In this document: positions 51,411-60,251 of the stretch, in pieces
Numbering within the stretch: the stretch's first letter is position 1
Layout of the letters: the number at the start of each line of letters is the position of its first letter
Assembly (NCBI RefSeq): GCF_004000785.1
Contig: NZ_BILX01000016.1
Span: 1-64,000, forward strand
DNA: 64,000 nt
DNA from: Paenibacillus ehimensis NBRC 15659
Lineage (GTDB): Bacteria; Bacillota; Bacilli; Paenibacillales; NBRC-103111
Direction: 5' to 3'
Notes under the pieces: model-generated
The model's input: the letters and a program-made list of their open reading frames with translations, nothing else
The model's database searches: none
Told to the model about the DNA's origin: nothing
Position numbers and translations under genes: made by a program

Positions 51411-51854
51411 TCAGATCCAAGTTTGTATCGCTTTGCTGTAATCGAGCACTTCTTCGGGACGGAAAAAGTTTGCAATTTCCCGTTCGGCGCTTTCCGGAGA
51501 ATCGGAACCGTGAATCAAGTTCAAATTCGTATGGACCGCATAGTCGCCGCGAATCGTACCGGGCAGCGCTTCCAAAGAATTCGTCTTTCCGATCATGGTC
51601 CGGGACAGCGCAATCACCTGATCCCCCTGCCAAACCATCGCGAAGACGGGCCCCGAGGTGATGAACTTGATCAAGTTATCGAAAAACGGCTTGCCCACAT
51701 GCTCCGCATAATGCCTTTCCGCTTGCTCGCGGCTGACCTGCACCAGCTTGGCCGCAACCAATTGCAGCCCTTTTTGTTCAAAGCGGCGCACGATCTCCCC
51801 GATGAGCCCTCTCTGCACCCCGTCAGGCTTGACCATCAAAAACGTTTTTTCCAT
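51411..51854 (-). CDS. ndk: nucleoside diphosphate kinase
   Basis: 147 residues. [20 protein letters not shown] at the N-terminus; the phosphorylated His lies in [15 protein letters not shown] follows TAGGAGGAG. Equilibrates NTP/NDP pools. Confidence 0.98.
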   Translation of the reverse strand: MEKTFLMVKPDGVQRGLIGEIVRRFEQKGLQLVAAKLVQVSREQAERHYAEHVGKPFFDNLIKFITSGPVFAMVWQGDQVIALSRTMIGKTNSLEALPGTIRGDYAVHTNLNLIHGSDSPESAEREIANFFRPEEVLDYSKAIQTWI

Positions 51855-51930
51855 GTTTTACTCCTCCTACCCTATAATAAAGTTTATTGGGAGTTTGGTT
51901 TTGCTTTGATGCTTTTTCAACAGGCGACAG

Positions 51931-52042
51931 GGTAAAGGTATTGCTGCGGAAAGTTTACGGCCGCCTTTGAAATCAAGTTGTTACCGCAAGGTATATTGAA
52001 TACAACTTGAATTTCAAGAGCGGTGGAGCAGCAATATCTTTA
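51931..52042. repeat. 112-bp imperfect palindrome between hepT and ndk
   Basis: Outer arms TAAAGGTATTGCTGC (from 51933) and GCAGCAATATCTTTA (to 52042) pair over 15 bp with one G-U; inner arms CCGCCTTTGAAATCAAGTTGT (51961-51981, first 20 shown as pairing) and ACAACTTG...GAGCGG (52002-52023) pair over about 20 bp. The core TACC-GCAA-GGTA is a GNRA-type hairpin on the plus strand. No U-run follows, so it is not a simple terminator. Either a MITE-like mobile repeat or a structured RNA. Confidence 0.7.
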
Positions 52043-52090
52043 CAACCAAAGCCGCCGTTGCAAATACAGTGGAGGTGTAAAACCAATCTC

Positions 52091-53065
52091 CTAATAAGAA
52101 CGGTTCCCCACAAAATGAGCAATACTGATCAAATCTTTTTTCGCCTGAATATCGGGCAAGCCCTCCAGGGAACGAATCGCCTTATCTATGTATGCCGACG
52201 CCATCGCTTCGGCGCGGGAGATTCCCTCGCTGCGCCGGATCATATTCAAAAACGGAGTGATGTCGGTTTGCCCGTCACAGGCCTCGATACGCGAGATTTC
52301 CTCCAAGAGAGCCGGACGATGCTGCGGATTCTGAAGCGCAAAGATGACGGGGATCGTTATATTCCCCTGCTTGATGTCGCTGCCAGGCGGCTTGCCGATC
52401 TCCTTCTCCGTTCCGCACAAGTCGAGAAGATCGTCCCGAATTTGGAACGCCATGCCGGTATAATACCCGAAATCGTACAGCCGCTTGGCCGTCCGCTCAG
52501 GAGCGCCTGCCGCAATCGCTCCCAATTGGCAGCTGATCGCAAGGAGCAGCGCGGTCTTGCGCTTAATGCGCAGCATGTAGTCGCGCACGGTCTGGCCCGT
52601 ATGGAAAAAGAAGCGGATTTGTTCCATTTCTCCGATCGACATCTCGACCAGAGCATTGGACATGATCCGATGGATGGACGGGTCCGGCAGTTGGGTGACA
52701 ATGCTGAGCGCTTTGGCAAAAATATAATCTCCAGCGTACATCGCTACCCGATTGTCCCATTTGGAGCGAACCGTCAATTGACCGCGCCGCGTGTTCGCAT
52801 CGTCGATGACGTCGTCGTGCACCAGTGAAGCCATGTGAATCAGCTCCAAAGGCACGGCTACGAATTTGATCCGCTGCAGATCGTACTGGCCGAACTTGGC
52901 GCCAAGCAGCACGAATACCGGACGAATCCGCTTACCGCCTGCTTTCAGCAAGTGCAGGGAAGCTTCGCGAAGCACCGGATGATCGACATCGATGCTTCGC
53001 TCCAGCTCTTTCTCAATCAAATTGATATCTTTTTTTAATTTAGTATATAAATCCAACAGTTTCAT
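52091..53065 (-). CDS. hepT: heptaprenyl diphosphate synthase component II
   Basis: 324 residues. Trans-prenyltransferase with both Asp-rich motifs (LVHDDVIDDANTRRG and IRDDLLDLCG) and GGKRIRP. The ATG at 53065 overlaps the stop of mqnA (ATGA), so it is chosen. With HepS it makes the C35 side chain of menaquinone-7. Confidence 0.96.
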   Translation of the reverse strand: MKLLDLYTKLKKDINLIEKELERSIDVDHPVLREASLHLLKAGGKRIRPVFVLLGAKFGQYDLQRIKFVAVPLELIHMASLVHDDVIDDANTRRGQLTVRSKWDNRVAMYAGDYIFAKALSIVTQLPDPSIHRIMSNALVEMSIGEMEQIRFFFHTGQTVRDYMLRIKRKTALLLAISCQLGAIAAGAPERTAKRLYDFGYYTGMAFQIRDDLLDLCGTEKEIGKPPGSDIKQGNITIPVIFALQNPQHRPALLEEISRIEACDGQTDITPFLNMIRRSEGISRAEAMASAYIDKAIRSLEGLPDIQAKKDLISIAHFVGNRSY

Positions 53066-53925
53066 TCCGTCACCCGTACTACAGAATTGTCTTTCCATAT
53101 TTGCAGAGGAACGTTCCGCTCAAGAAAACCGAGCTCTGCGGCATACTGATAATATAACGAAAGCCCGGCCCACTGCTTCGGACCGAATTCGTAGCACAGT
53201 TCGGAGAAATAACGCTGCCAATAGGCCTCGGTCCCGCCAATCAGCTTTTGCGCGTCACGAACCAACGCCGCCGGATCGGCAAGCGACTTGTTCTTGCTCT
53301 CGAGAAAGGCCTCATAGATGCGGCTGATAAGCTCCGGGTACTGCTCCACGGTTTGCTTCCGAATGGTGCAGACGGCAAACGTCATCCACTGGCCGGTTAA
53401 GCGTGTCCATTCCGTCGCGAGATCGGTAACGAGATATCCGTTATTTTCCCAGCTTGCCCGAATCGCATGATCGCCAATCAACAGCGCGGCATCTGCGCTC
53501 TTCATCATCGGTTCAAGCTCCGGAGCCGCGTACTCGTACTTCGGCTGAAGCCCGTAAAACTTGGTTAAAATAATTTTCAGCAGATTGATGGAGGTGGCGG
53601 AAGTCGTCGGCAGCGCAATCTTGGCGTCCCCCAGCTCCTCCAGCGGCTTCCGGTGAAACAGAAGAATGGAATTAACCTGTCCGAAAGCGCTGACCGACAT
53701 ATCGGGAAATACTAAATACTCGTCAAAATGTTCTCCGTACGCAAATGACGAAATAGCTCCGATATCGATTCGTCCTTCGGCCATGGCACGATTCAATCCG
53801 GACGGCACCTGTTGAGTAACCTCCAGATCGCTGCCGAAGGAAGAGAATGGAAAGTAATAAAAGAGCGGCCATACATTGGTGAAGTCGATACGGCCGATGC
53901 GCACGGACGCCTGGTTGTTAGTCAT
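53062..53925 (-). CDS. mqnA: chorismate dehydratase of the futalosine menaquinone pathway
   Basis: About 287 residues; ATG 53925 overlaps the end of ubiX by 8 bp. The periplasmic-binding-like fold of MqnA is seen: VRIGRIDFTNVWPLFYYF, VPSGLNRAMAEGRIDIGAIS, SFAYGEHFDEYLVFPDMSVS, and LLIGDHAIRA. MqnA turns chorismate into 3-enolpyruvylbenzoate, the first step of the alternative menaquinone route. Its presence among hepT, ubiX, ubiA and menG indicates this route rather than the classical MenF-D-H-C-E-B route. Confidence 0.93.
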   Translation of the reverse strand: MTNNQASVRIGRIDFTNVWPLFYYFPFSSFGSDLEVTQQVPSGLNRAMAEGRIDIGAISSFAYGEHFDEYLVFPDMSVSAFGQVNSILLFHRKPLEELGDAKIALPTTSATSINLLKIILTKFYGLQPKYEYAAPELEPMMKSADAALLIGDHAIRASWENNGYLVTDLATEWTRLTGQWMTFAVCTIRKQTVEQYPELISRIYEAFLESKNKSLADPAALVRDAQKLIGGTEAYWQRYFSELCYEFGPKQWAGLSLYYQYAAELGFLERNVPLQIWKDNSVVRVTE

Positions 53926-54523
53926 TTGGCATACCCCATCTTTTATACAATTGATGTTCGATCTCCATGCAGTCCAATATTTTGCCGACCACAAAATCGA
54001 TCATATCGTCTAAGGTCTGCGGACCTTGATAAAATGCCGGCATCGCCGGCAGAATACGAACCCCAAGCCTGGCCAGCTTCAGCATGTTTTCGAGATGAAT
54101 CGCATGCAGCGGTGTTTCCCGCGGCACGACAATCAGCTTGCGCCCTTCTTTCAGCATCACGTCCGCGGTTCGCTCAAGCAGGTTGTCCGAGGCGCCGTTT
54201 GCGATGCCGGATAGGGTTCCCATCGAGCACGGCACGACCACCATGCCCTGCGTCCGGAAGGAGCCGCTGGCCGTCTTGGCCCCGATATCCTGCACAGGCA
54301 CGTATTCGAGCTTCCCCGGCTGGTTGTCCGCCGCAAAGTGCAGACGAACGCTTTCCTGCCGCCTCGTGGCGTCCCAGCCGAGCTCTTCCTTAAGCACGCG
54401 CCAGCCCGCATCCGTTACAATCAGATGAACGTCTTCCCCTGCCGACAGCAAAAAGCGGCAAAGCCGCACGCCGTACGCCGCGCCGCTCGCACCGGTAATG
54501 CCCACTACCCACGGTTTTTTCAC
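53918..54523 (-). CDS. ubiX: UbiX-family flavin prenyltransferase
   Basis: 201 residues, start GTG at 54523 overlapping the ubiA stop (GTGA). FMN-binding GITGASGAAYGVRL and the conserved VVPCSMGTLSGIANG and VVPRETPLHAIHLENM regions. Produces prenylated FMN for a UbiD-type decarboxylase. In futalosine-pathway organisms ubiX/ubiD-like genes act on the 6-amino-6-deoxy-futalosine derived 1,4-dihydroxy-6-naphthoate branch; no ubiD lies in this window. Confidence 0.94.
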   Translation of the reverse strand: MKKPWVVGITGASGAAYGVRLCRFLLSAGEDVHLIVTDAGWRVLKEELGWDATRRQESVRLHFAADNQPGKLEYVPVQDIGAKTASGSFRTQGMVVVPCSMGTLSGIANGASDNLLERTADVMLKEGRKLIVVPRETPLHAIHLENMLKLARLGVRILPAMPAFYQGPQTLDDMIDFVVGKILDCMEIEHQLYKRWGMPND

Positions 54524-55395
54524 CCGGTAAACACCACCAAGTCAATCAAGGTGAACACGAACAACGAGATGCTGAGCGTGCTGTTCATCGTAAAAAATGC
54601 CGTATTCAATTTGGTGAGGTCCGTCGGCTTTACAATCAGATGCTCATACATCAGCAGAGCGTAGGAGACAAGCACCCCGATCAGGTAGACCCAGCTCAAA
54701 TCCGTTAAAAAAAACAGGCTGATCAAACCTGCCGCAGTGACGATATGAAACCAGCGAGCGATAAGCAGCGCTTTGGGAATCCCGAACCGGGCCGGAATCG
54801 AATGCAGCCCTTCTTCCCTGTCAAATTCGACGTCCTGCGTCGCATAGATGGTATCGAAGCCGGCCAGCCAAAAGACGATGGCGACATAAAATACGAGCGC
54901 CGCCAGTGAAAACTCACCGGTCACGGCAATCCAGCCACCCAGCGGCGCGAGCGCGACCGTCATCCCCAGAATCAAGTGGCATGCCCACGTGAAACGTTTC
55001 GTGTAAGAATAGAACACCAGAAAAAATACGGCGACCGGCAGCAGCTTTACCGCCAGCGGGCTTAAATGATAGGCCGCCCAGAACAAACATACGAACGAAA
55101 TAATAATAAAAATGATGGCTTCTTTCGAAGAAATCAAGCCGGCCGGTATCGCCCGCATCGCCGTGCGCGGATTTTTGGCATCGAACACTTTGTCGATTAC
55201 CCGATTCAGCCCCATGGCTGCGCTCCGCGCCCCGATCATCGCCAGCAGGATCCAGCCGATCTGCCCCCATGACGGCAGATGGTTAAAGGTCACGACCGAA
55301 CCGAGAAGCGCTCCCATGAAAGCAAACGGAAGCGCGAAGAGCGTATGCTCGATTTTGATCATTTCCAAAAAGATTTTGGTCTTTCTCCATACCAT
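54520..55395 (-). CDS. ubiA: UbiA-family prenyltransferase (menaquinone side-chain attachment)
   Basis: About 291 residues with eight or nine membrane helices. The two Asp-rich motifs are NRVIDKVFDAKNPRT and DTIYATQDVEFDREEG. Start could be 55422, 55407 or 55395; the last begins 5 bp after the menG stop at a distance of 12 from GGGAG and I use it with modest confidence. In this cluster it most likely prenylates 1,4-dihydroxy-6-naphthoate (MqnP role). Confidence 0.92.
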   Translation of the reverse strand: MVWRKTKIFLEMIKIEHTLFALPFAFMGALLGSVVTFNHLPSWGQIGWILLAMIGARSAAMGLNRVIDKVFDAKNPRTAMRAIPAGLISSKEAIIFIIISFVCLFWAAYHLSPLAVKLLPVAVFFLVFYSYTKRFTWACHLILGMTVALAPLGGWIAVTGEFSLAALVFYVAIVFWLAGFDTIYATQDVEFDREEGLHSIPARFGIPKALLIARWFHIVTAAGLISLFFLTDLSWVYLIGVLVSYALLMYEHLIVKPTDLTKLNTAFFTMNSTLSISLFVFTLIDLVVFTG

Positions 55396-55399
55396 GTTG

Positions 55400-56140
55400 T
55401 CAGACATCTCCCTTAGATCCATTTGCCGCTTGCGGCTTAATGCCGATGTGAAGCGCCGCGATCCCGCCGGTCAGTGGATAAGCCTCGACGCGGGTCAAAC
55501 CGGTCTTTCGGAAAATGTCGGCAAGCTCCTTATGGTCCGGAAAATTCTTAAGCGATTCCGGCAGCCATTTATACTGCTCGTACCGTTTAACGATCAGTTT
55601 GCCGAGCAGCGGCAGAACCTTTTGAAAATAAAAATAATAAATCGATTTGAACGGCTGCCAGGTCGGCTTGGACAGTTCAAGCGAGACGACCATGCCCCCG
55701 GGCTTCACGACCCGCTGCATTTCCTCGATGACTTTGACCAAATCGGGCACATTGCGGAGCGCAAAGCCGATCGTCGCATAATCGAACGAATGATCCTCGA
55801 ACGGGAGGGCCATGGCGTTGCCTTGCACAAGCTCGATCTGTTTGTCCATTCCGAGCCGCTTGATTTTTTCGCCGCCTACATCCAGCATGTTCTGGCTAAA
55901 GTCGAGGCCTACGATCTTGCCGGTGCCGCTCGCTTGAGCGAGACTGATCGTCCAATCGCCCGTGCCGCAGCACAGATCGATAGCCGTCGACCCCGGCTTC
56001 ACGTTCATTTTCTTCATCGTAAAGCTTCTCCAGGCTTTATGCCGGCGGAAGCTCAAAATGTCGTTCATCAAATCGTACTTCGGCGCAATGCTTTCAAAGA
56101 CGGAATGAACGAACTGTTCCTTGGTCGATTTCATTTCCAT
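55400..56140 (-). CDS. menG: demethylmenaquinone methyltransferase
   Basis: 246 residues, SAM methyltransferase. ATG 56140 lies six bases after GAGGTG. Motifs DLCCGTGDWTISLAQASG, VGLDFSQNMLDVG, and RVVKPGGMVVSLELSKP. Last step of menaquinone synthesis; in the same place (hepS-menG-hepT) as in B. subtilis, with three genes inserted before hepT. Confidence 0.97.
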   Translation of the reverse strand: MEMKSTKEQFVHSVFESIAPKYDLMNDILSFRRHKAWRSFTMKKMNVKPGSTAIDLCCGTGDWTISLAQASGTGKIVGLDFSQNMLDVGGEKIKRLGMDKQIELVQGNAMALPFEDHSFDYATIGFALRNVPDLVKVIEEMQRVVKPGGMVVSLELSKPTWQPFKSIYYFYFQKVLPLLGKLIVKRYEQYKWLPESLKNFPDHKELADIFRKTGLTRVEAYPLTGGIAALHIGIKPQAANGSKGDV

Positions 56141-56150
56141 AAATGTCACC

Positions 56151-57014
56151 TCAAACTTCTTGAGTCGCCCGCGGGGCCGATAAGTACCGGCGGAACGGTT
56201 CGCCGATGGACAGGAGCTCTTTGCCTAATTTCTCCGGTTCCAGCGACTGCAGCTTGTCCTGCAGCTCCTTCAAGCAGGCGTCGAGCATCTGGTGCAGCTG
56301 CGAGGTTACCTTGTACTTCAGCCATAGCGAGCGCCATTTTGCCGCGTCCGGCTCTTCGCTTTGCAGCAGCTTCTTTTCTTCCCGCGTCGCCTGCTGCAGA
56401 ACATGCCAAAAGCCCCAGCTATCCCGATACGGCTGAGACGACTCGGACCGGACGATTTCCTGATGCAGTACCTCGCAGCGGGTAAACAGGCGAAGCACCT
56501 CGGGCCAGACGACGTAAAAACGCTCTTCGAGCAGATTGGCGAAGGATAGAAACAATTGCGTCTTGACTTCTACCGACTGCCGAATGTATTCATCCGCCGT
56601 AAGCTTCAACTGCTTCATCTTGAGGTACAGGTTCATTTTGAGGCGGTTGGCTTCGCATATCGCTGCGGATAGGATTCCGATCAGATCGATCTGTCCGGAA
56701 TGAGACAGCAGGTAATAAAAGCGGCTGCTGAAGTAGTCCCCCGCAAGCACCTTGAGCTGCCGGGAGCGGGCGGACTTCTGCTCCTTGGCGTCGTTGGTTA
56801 CGCTGACCATATCATGCGTATCCAGACCGAGCTGTACAAGGGATGTCACTAGCGTATAAAGCTCGCTGTAGCCGGCTAATGTGCTGTGTTTATTTAAAAA
56901 AGCATACAGAAGCCGGGTGCGGAATTCGGGAAAGAGCGGCAGATCCGTATGCTTTTGAATCATGTCATGCTCCGTGTATTTCTTGGCCATCTCCGGAATC
57001 CGATAAGTGTTCAT
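56151..57014 (-). CDS. hepS: heptaprenyl diphosphate synthase component I
   Basis: 287 residues, all helical, no Asp-rich motif, as expected for the non-catalytic HepS/HEPPP_synt_1 family (VKTQLFLSFANLLEERFYVVWP and LTADEYIRQSVE). Partner of HepT. Position upstream of menG supports the call. Confidence 0.9.
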   Translation of the reverse strand: MNTYRIPEMAKKYTEHDMIQKHTDLPLFPEFRTRLLYAFLNKHSTLAGYSELYTLVTSLVQLGLDTHDMVSVTNDAKEQKSARSRQLKVLAGDYFSSRFYYLLSHSGQIDLIGILSAAICEANRLKMNLYLKMKQLKLTADEYIRQSVEVKTQLFLSFANLLEERFYVVWPEVLRLFTRCEVLHQEIVRSESSQPYRDSWGFWHVLQQATREEKKLLQSEEPDAAKWRSLWLKYKVTSQLHQMLDACLKELQDKLQSLEPEKLGKELLSIGEPFRRYLSAPRATQEV

Positions 57015-57102
57015 ATGTAAGCCTCCGAACCGATAAGAAAAATCTCTTCACTCGCAATCTAAACTATTATAGCATAACCGAATTATTTTCGCATGTACCC
57101 GA

Positions 57103-57624
57103 TCAGCTTTTCGGAGTAAAACGCTCCTGCCATTTCGAGGTATATGTCATTCGAAAGCGGGTATCCAGATAAAGCTGCAGCTCTTCCGGGTTTTTAGGAC
57201 GAAGCCCCGCTTCGTTCGGAAGCCATCTCTCCCGCCTGGCGTCCACGGCAACCATGGGTTGGGGATTGCCCTCCCGGTCTCCGGAGGCATCCAGCACGCG
57301 GACCAACACTTGATTGATGTTCGTAGACGAAGCGAACATCATCGTCGGCACTTCGTACATATCGCTGAGCATATCGGCTTTGCCGCTCGTTTTTACGGCC
57401 AGCAGATCGATCGATACGACGGCATGATTAACCTCCACCCGGCGAATCCTTAGGTGAAGCTGCATTTTTGAGACGACGTCGACAATATTGTTTTCGGACA
57501 CGGGATGCGCTTTAACGCTTCGAAACACGCTAAGGCTCTCATCCAGCTGTGACAAATAGGACAAAGCCGACGCTACCGCAATCGATAAAGCTGTAACAAT
57601 GAACAAACGGGGAGCCCATTTCAT
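57103..57624 (-). CDS. single-pass membrane protein of unknown function
   Basis: About 173 residues. ATG 57624 (MKWAPRLFIVTALSIAVAS) follows AAAGGAGG at about 12 bases; an upstream TTG at 57693 would lie inside the mtrB terminator region and is not favoured. One N-terminal membrane helix, then an outside domain of about 140 residues with a beta-rich middle and a C-terminus rich in Arg/Lys (RFRMTYTSKWQERFTPKS). It lies between mtrB and hepS. No family recognised. Confidence 0.75.
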   Translation of the reverse strand: MKWAPRLFIVTALSIAVASALSYLSQLDESLSVFRSVKAHPVSENNIVDVVSKMQLHLRIRRVEVNHAVVSIDLLAVKTSGKADMLSDMYEVPTMMFASSTNINQVLVRVLDASGDREGNPQPMVAVDARRERWLPNEAGLRPKNPEELQLYLDTRFRMTYTSKWQERFTPKS

Positions 57625-57695
57625 CCCGAACCGCTTCCTCCTTTTGACGGGGTCCGAATGCTTGGCTGATGCCCTGTCTGTTACATTGTACAACG

Positions 57696-57718
57696 AAAAA
57701 AAGCAGGCTATGCCTGCC
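57696..57718 (-). terminator. terminator of mtrB
   Basis: Minus strand: GCAGGC/GCCTGC stem, 3-nt loop, T7, 14 bp after the mtrB stop. Confidence 0.9.
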
Positions 57719-57731
57719 GCTACCCGAAAAA

Positions 57732-57953
57732 TTATTCCTCCGTATCGATCAGGCCGAATTTGGTGACCACAACCGCTTTCCCACGGATTTTGATAGCTGA
57801 TGTATGTTCGGTAAATTGAGCGATCATGACTTCGCCTTTATCCAACTTTTCCGTATGATGAAAACGGGTATCCTGCCCTCTCGTCAAACCGATGACCTGT
57901 ACTCCGTTTTCCTTCGCTTTTACCACAAAATATTCACTCTGACTCGCGTCCAT
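57732..57953 (-). CDS. mtrB: trp RNA-binding attenuation protein (TRAP)
   Basis: 73 residues. The ATG at 57953 ([18 protein letters not shown]) follows GGGGGGA and gives the usual TRAP length of about 75. Core motifs [21 protein letters not shown] and [15 protein letters not shown] are nearly identical to B. subtilis TRAP; K36, K55 and R57 match the RNA-contacting Lys37, Lys56 and Arg58 there. The 11-mer ring binds Trp and the (G/U)AG repeats of the trp leader, here found at 47397-47460. folE (mtrA), its usual operon partner, is absent from this place. Confidence 0.97.
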   Translation of the reverse strand: MDASQSEYFVVKAKENGVQVIGLTRGQDTRFHHTEKLDKGEVMIAQFTEHTSAIKIRGKAVVVTKFGLIDTEE

Positions 57954-58028
57954 CCTGATTCCCCCCGGGGCTAATCTGTCCAATTACCTTTATCATGCAG
58001 AAAAATACTCGTGCTGTCAACTCAAGAG

Positions 58029-58051
58029 AAAAGCCGCCCTCTTAGGCGGCT
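58029..58051 (-). terminator. terminator at the end of the PAP2 gene
   Basis: Minus strand: AGCCGCC/GGCGGCT stem with a 6-nt loop followed by TTTTC; overlaps the last codons. Confidence 0.75.
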
Positions 58052-58968
58052 ACCGTTTTCTCTGTGGCGTAGGCTTGATCTTTTTTGTTGTAGAAGCCTT
58101 TGAAACGGCTCGGTACGAGCTTGGAAGCCAAATGGATGATCAAATCGGCAAGCTTGACGACACCGTAGGCAAACAGCATTCCCGCAATAACATCGAGCAC
58201 CCAATGAATCTGCAGATACATCGTGGAGAAAATGATCGCGGAGCAATACGTAACCATCATATATTTGAAGATGCGGTCTTTCTCCCGAAGCGCCAGCAGC
58301 AGCATGGCGAACGAAATCGACGTATGCATGCTCGGAAAGCAGTTCATCACATTGACGAGCATTTCGTTTTCCGTGGCAAATTTGCGCCCGAGCAAGTCAG
58401 GCTGTCCCTTTACCCACCAGACCTCGCGAAGCAAAATCAAATTGTAGAACGGCAGGATCAGCGGAAACTGCATCAAATGTCCCGACAAGGCGTAGGACAT
58501 CATTTTTTTTACGCTCTTGGTCCAATAGCTGCGGACAATGCAAATCCAGAGCGAAAGCACGAAGCCGTAGTTGTAGATCCAAACCATGATCTGGTCGAAG
58601 ACCGGGTGGTTGATCGCCCGGGCCCATGCCGCATCGTTGAAGGGAATGCTATTCATCATATCATCCCATTTCCATGGGTGACGATTGTTTTCGAACATCC
58701 AATTGGCGATTTTCCACCATACTCCGCTGCCGGAGCCATAGAAGTAATAGAATACGCCAAGAAGTGGGATGCCTACCACAAAAAAACGTTTCCAATCGAC
58801 GTCAATCTGATCTTTCCGAACGCCCATCAGGCATATTAAAAGCAAGACCCAGCATTCCAAACTCCAATTGCCGACCACGCCGATCCGCCAAACCAAAAAG
58901 ATCGATGCCAGAATGCCGTACATCGTCCAATCGTTTCCGCTCGACCATCGTCTAAGTTTTTCTGACAT
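58042..58968 (-). CDS. PAP2-family membrane phosphatase / inositolphosphotransferase-like protein
   Basis: 308 residues with about seven membrane helices. The PAP2 signature appears in the C-terminal half as CFPSMHTS (catalytic His) and HWVLDVIAG (His-x3-Asp); the first KxxxxxxRP motif is weak, as in the PAP2_3 (AUR1-like) subgroup. Likely acts on lipid phosphates or transfers a headgroup; substrate unknown. Aromatic-rich N-terminal half (VWWKIANWMFENNRHPWKW). Confidence 0.88.
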   Translation of the reverse strand: MSEKLRRWSSGNDWTMYGILASIFLVWRIGVVGNWSLECWVLLLICLMGVRKDQIDVDWKRFFVVGIPLLGVFYYFYGSGSGVWWKIANWMFENNRHPWKWDDMMNSIPFNDAAWARAINHPVFDQIMVWIYNYGFVLSLWICIVRSYWTKSVKKMMSYALSGHLMQFPLILPFYNLILLREVWWVKGQPDLLGRKFATENEMLVNVMNCFPSMHTSISFAMLLLALREKDRIFKYMMVTYCSAIIFSTMYLQIHWVLDVIAGMLFAYGVVKLADLIIHLASKLVPSRFKGFYNKKDQAYATEKTVAA

Positions 58969-59104
58969 TTTCGGTAACTCCCCCTAAATACTGTACCTAA
59001 CCCGCTTGCTGTCAACCATTTCGTGATATGAGGTCAACTTAGTATAACAAAAAAACGAGGATTTTGCTTCATAATTTTTTTACATTTAAGAAAAGCTTCA
59101 GAAT

Positions 59105-59133
59105 TAAAAAACACGGGATCATTGTCCCGTGTC
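59105..59133 (-). terminator. terminator after the hprK-like gene
   Basis: Minus strand: perfect 8-bp stem ACACGGGA/TCCCGTGT with a 6-nt loop and T6. Confidence 0.9.
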
Positions 59134-59165
59134 GCTAATGCTTCCCACCGAATCGCAAGCCTCTT

Positions 59166-60074
59166 TCATCCCTCTTGCAAACGCTTCATAAAGTCCTCTG
59201 CCGCACTGTAGCCTTGCTGCCGGAGATACCAGTTGTTGGCCGCCGCTTCTACCAAGCCAGCCACGTCCCGCCCGGGTTGAAGCTGGATCTCGATGTGCGG
59301 AATCTTGATGTCCATGTAATCCGAAAACTTCGGTGTCAGCTCCAGTTCGTTATTAAGCGCGTTGTCCTGCCACTTTGTCAGCTCGATGTCGAGAACGATC
59401 CGCGTCTCGTCCTGAAACGCTTTGCGGCCGTACAGGCGGGAAACATTGATAAGTCCGATGCTGCGGAGAGCAAGAAATTCTTTTGTCTTCCCGTTATGCG
59501 TGCCGAGAAGCGTCTCGGGGCTGATCTTTTTAAGCACCACGATGTCGTCAGCCACCAGCCGGTGTCCCCGCCGAATAAGCGTATGCGCCGTCTCGCTCTT
59601 CCCCACCCCGGATTTGCCCCGAAGCAGGATGCCGATCCCGGAAACGTTGACGCAAACCCCATGGACGGCAATTTCCGGCGCCATCGATTTCGTCAGAAAA
59701 GTGTCCACGAGCTCGATGAATTTGGTCGTCGGCTGCGGCGTCCGCAATAACGGGATGCCCTCTTCCTCGCAATATTTCATCAAATATTTAAGCCCTTCCT
59801 GATTGCGGGTTACGACAAAGCACGGCGGATGATACTTCACGATGTTTCCGATCCTGTCATTGCGCTCCTCTTCGGTGAGCGTATGCAAATATGTGATTTC
59901 CTTACGGCCCAGCACCTGCAGGTGGGACTGCGAGAAAAAATCGAAATACCCGACAAATTCCAATCCCGGTCGGTGCACCCTTGTCTTCGAGATCGTTCGA
60001 TGGAGCTGCGTTGCCCCGGCCAGTACTTCCATCGAAAATCGTTTTACCAAATCTTCTACTGTTACAGACTTCAC
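59166..60074 (-). CDS. HPr kinase/phosphorylase family protein, divergent
   Basis: 302 residues. N-terminal HprK domain (TISKTRVHRPGLEFVGYFDF), then the kinase domain with H138 (VHGVCVNVSGIGIL), Walker A GKSGVGKS (153-160), RGHRLVADDIV, and the C-terminal PGRDVAGLVEAAANNWYL. The HprK signature, normally like EIRGLGIINV, reads LALRSIGLINV here, losing the acidic residue and the first Gly. HprK phosphorylates HPr on Ser46 in catabolite control. The main hprK of Bacillales normally lies next to lgt; this one stands alone, so it may be a second, specialised copy. Confidence 0.85.
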   Translation of the reverse strand: MKSVTVEDLVKRFSMEVLAGATQLHRTISKTRVHRPGLEFVGYFDFFSQSHLQVLGRKEITYLHTLTEEERNDRIGNIVKYHPPCFVVTRNQEGLKYLMKYCEEEGIPLLRTPQPTTKFIELVDTFLTKSMAPEIAVHGVCVNVSGIGILLRGKSGVGKSETAHTLIRRGHRLVADDIVVLKKISPETLLGTHNGKTKEFLALRSIGLINVSRLYGRKAFQDETRIVLDIELTKWQDNALNNELELTPKFSDYMDIKIPHIEIQLQPGRDVAGLVEAAANNWYLRQQGYSAAEDFMKRLQEG

Positions 60075-60184
60075 CGTTTCATCCCCCTTCGCCTACTACT
60101 GCTATGCCAAACGGAATCTGCTAGATTACTTCTACACAAGAGAGCGTTTCCCTTTTCGATTTCCGCGATCTATGAATAATTCGG

Positions 60185-60234
60185 AAAAAACAAAAACCGC
60201 TTCCTCCGGCGGGCTTACCCGTCAAGAAAGCGAT
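60185..60234 (-). terminator. terminator downstream of tRNA-Pro
   Basis: Minus strand: CGCTTTC...GGAAGCG stem with an inner CGGG/CCCG hairpin, followed by TTTTTGTTTTTT. Confidence 0.8.
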
Positions 60235-60251
60235 TCGATCGTAACGTGCTA

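Noticed and set aside
55112-56485. Plus-strand frame of 457 codons opposite ubiA, menG and hepS
   Set aside because: Spans three genes that are clearly coding on the minus strand; no start signal.
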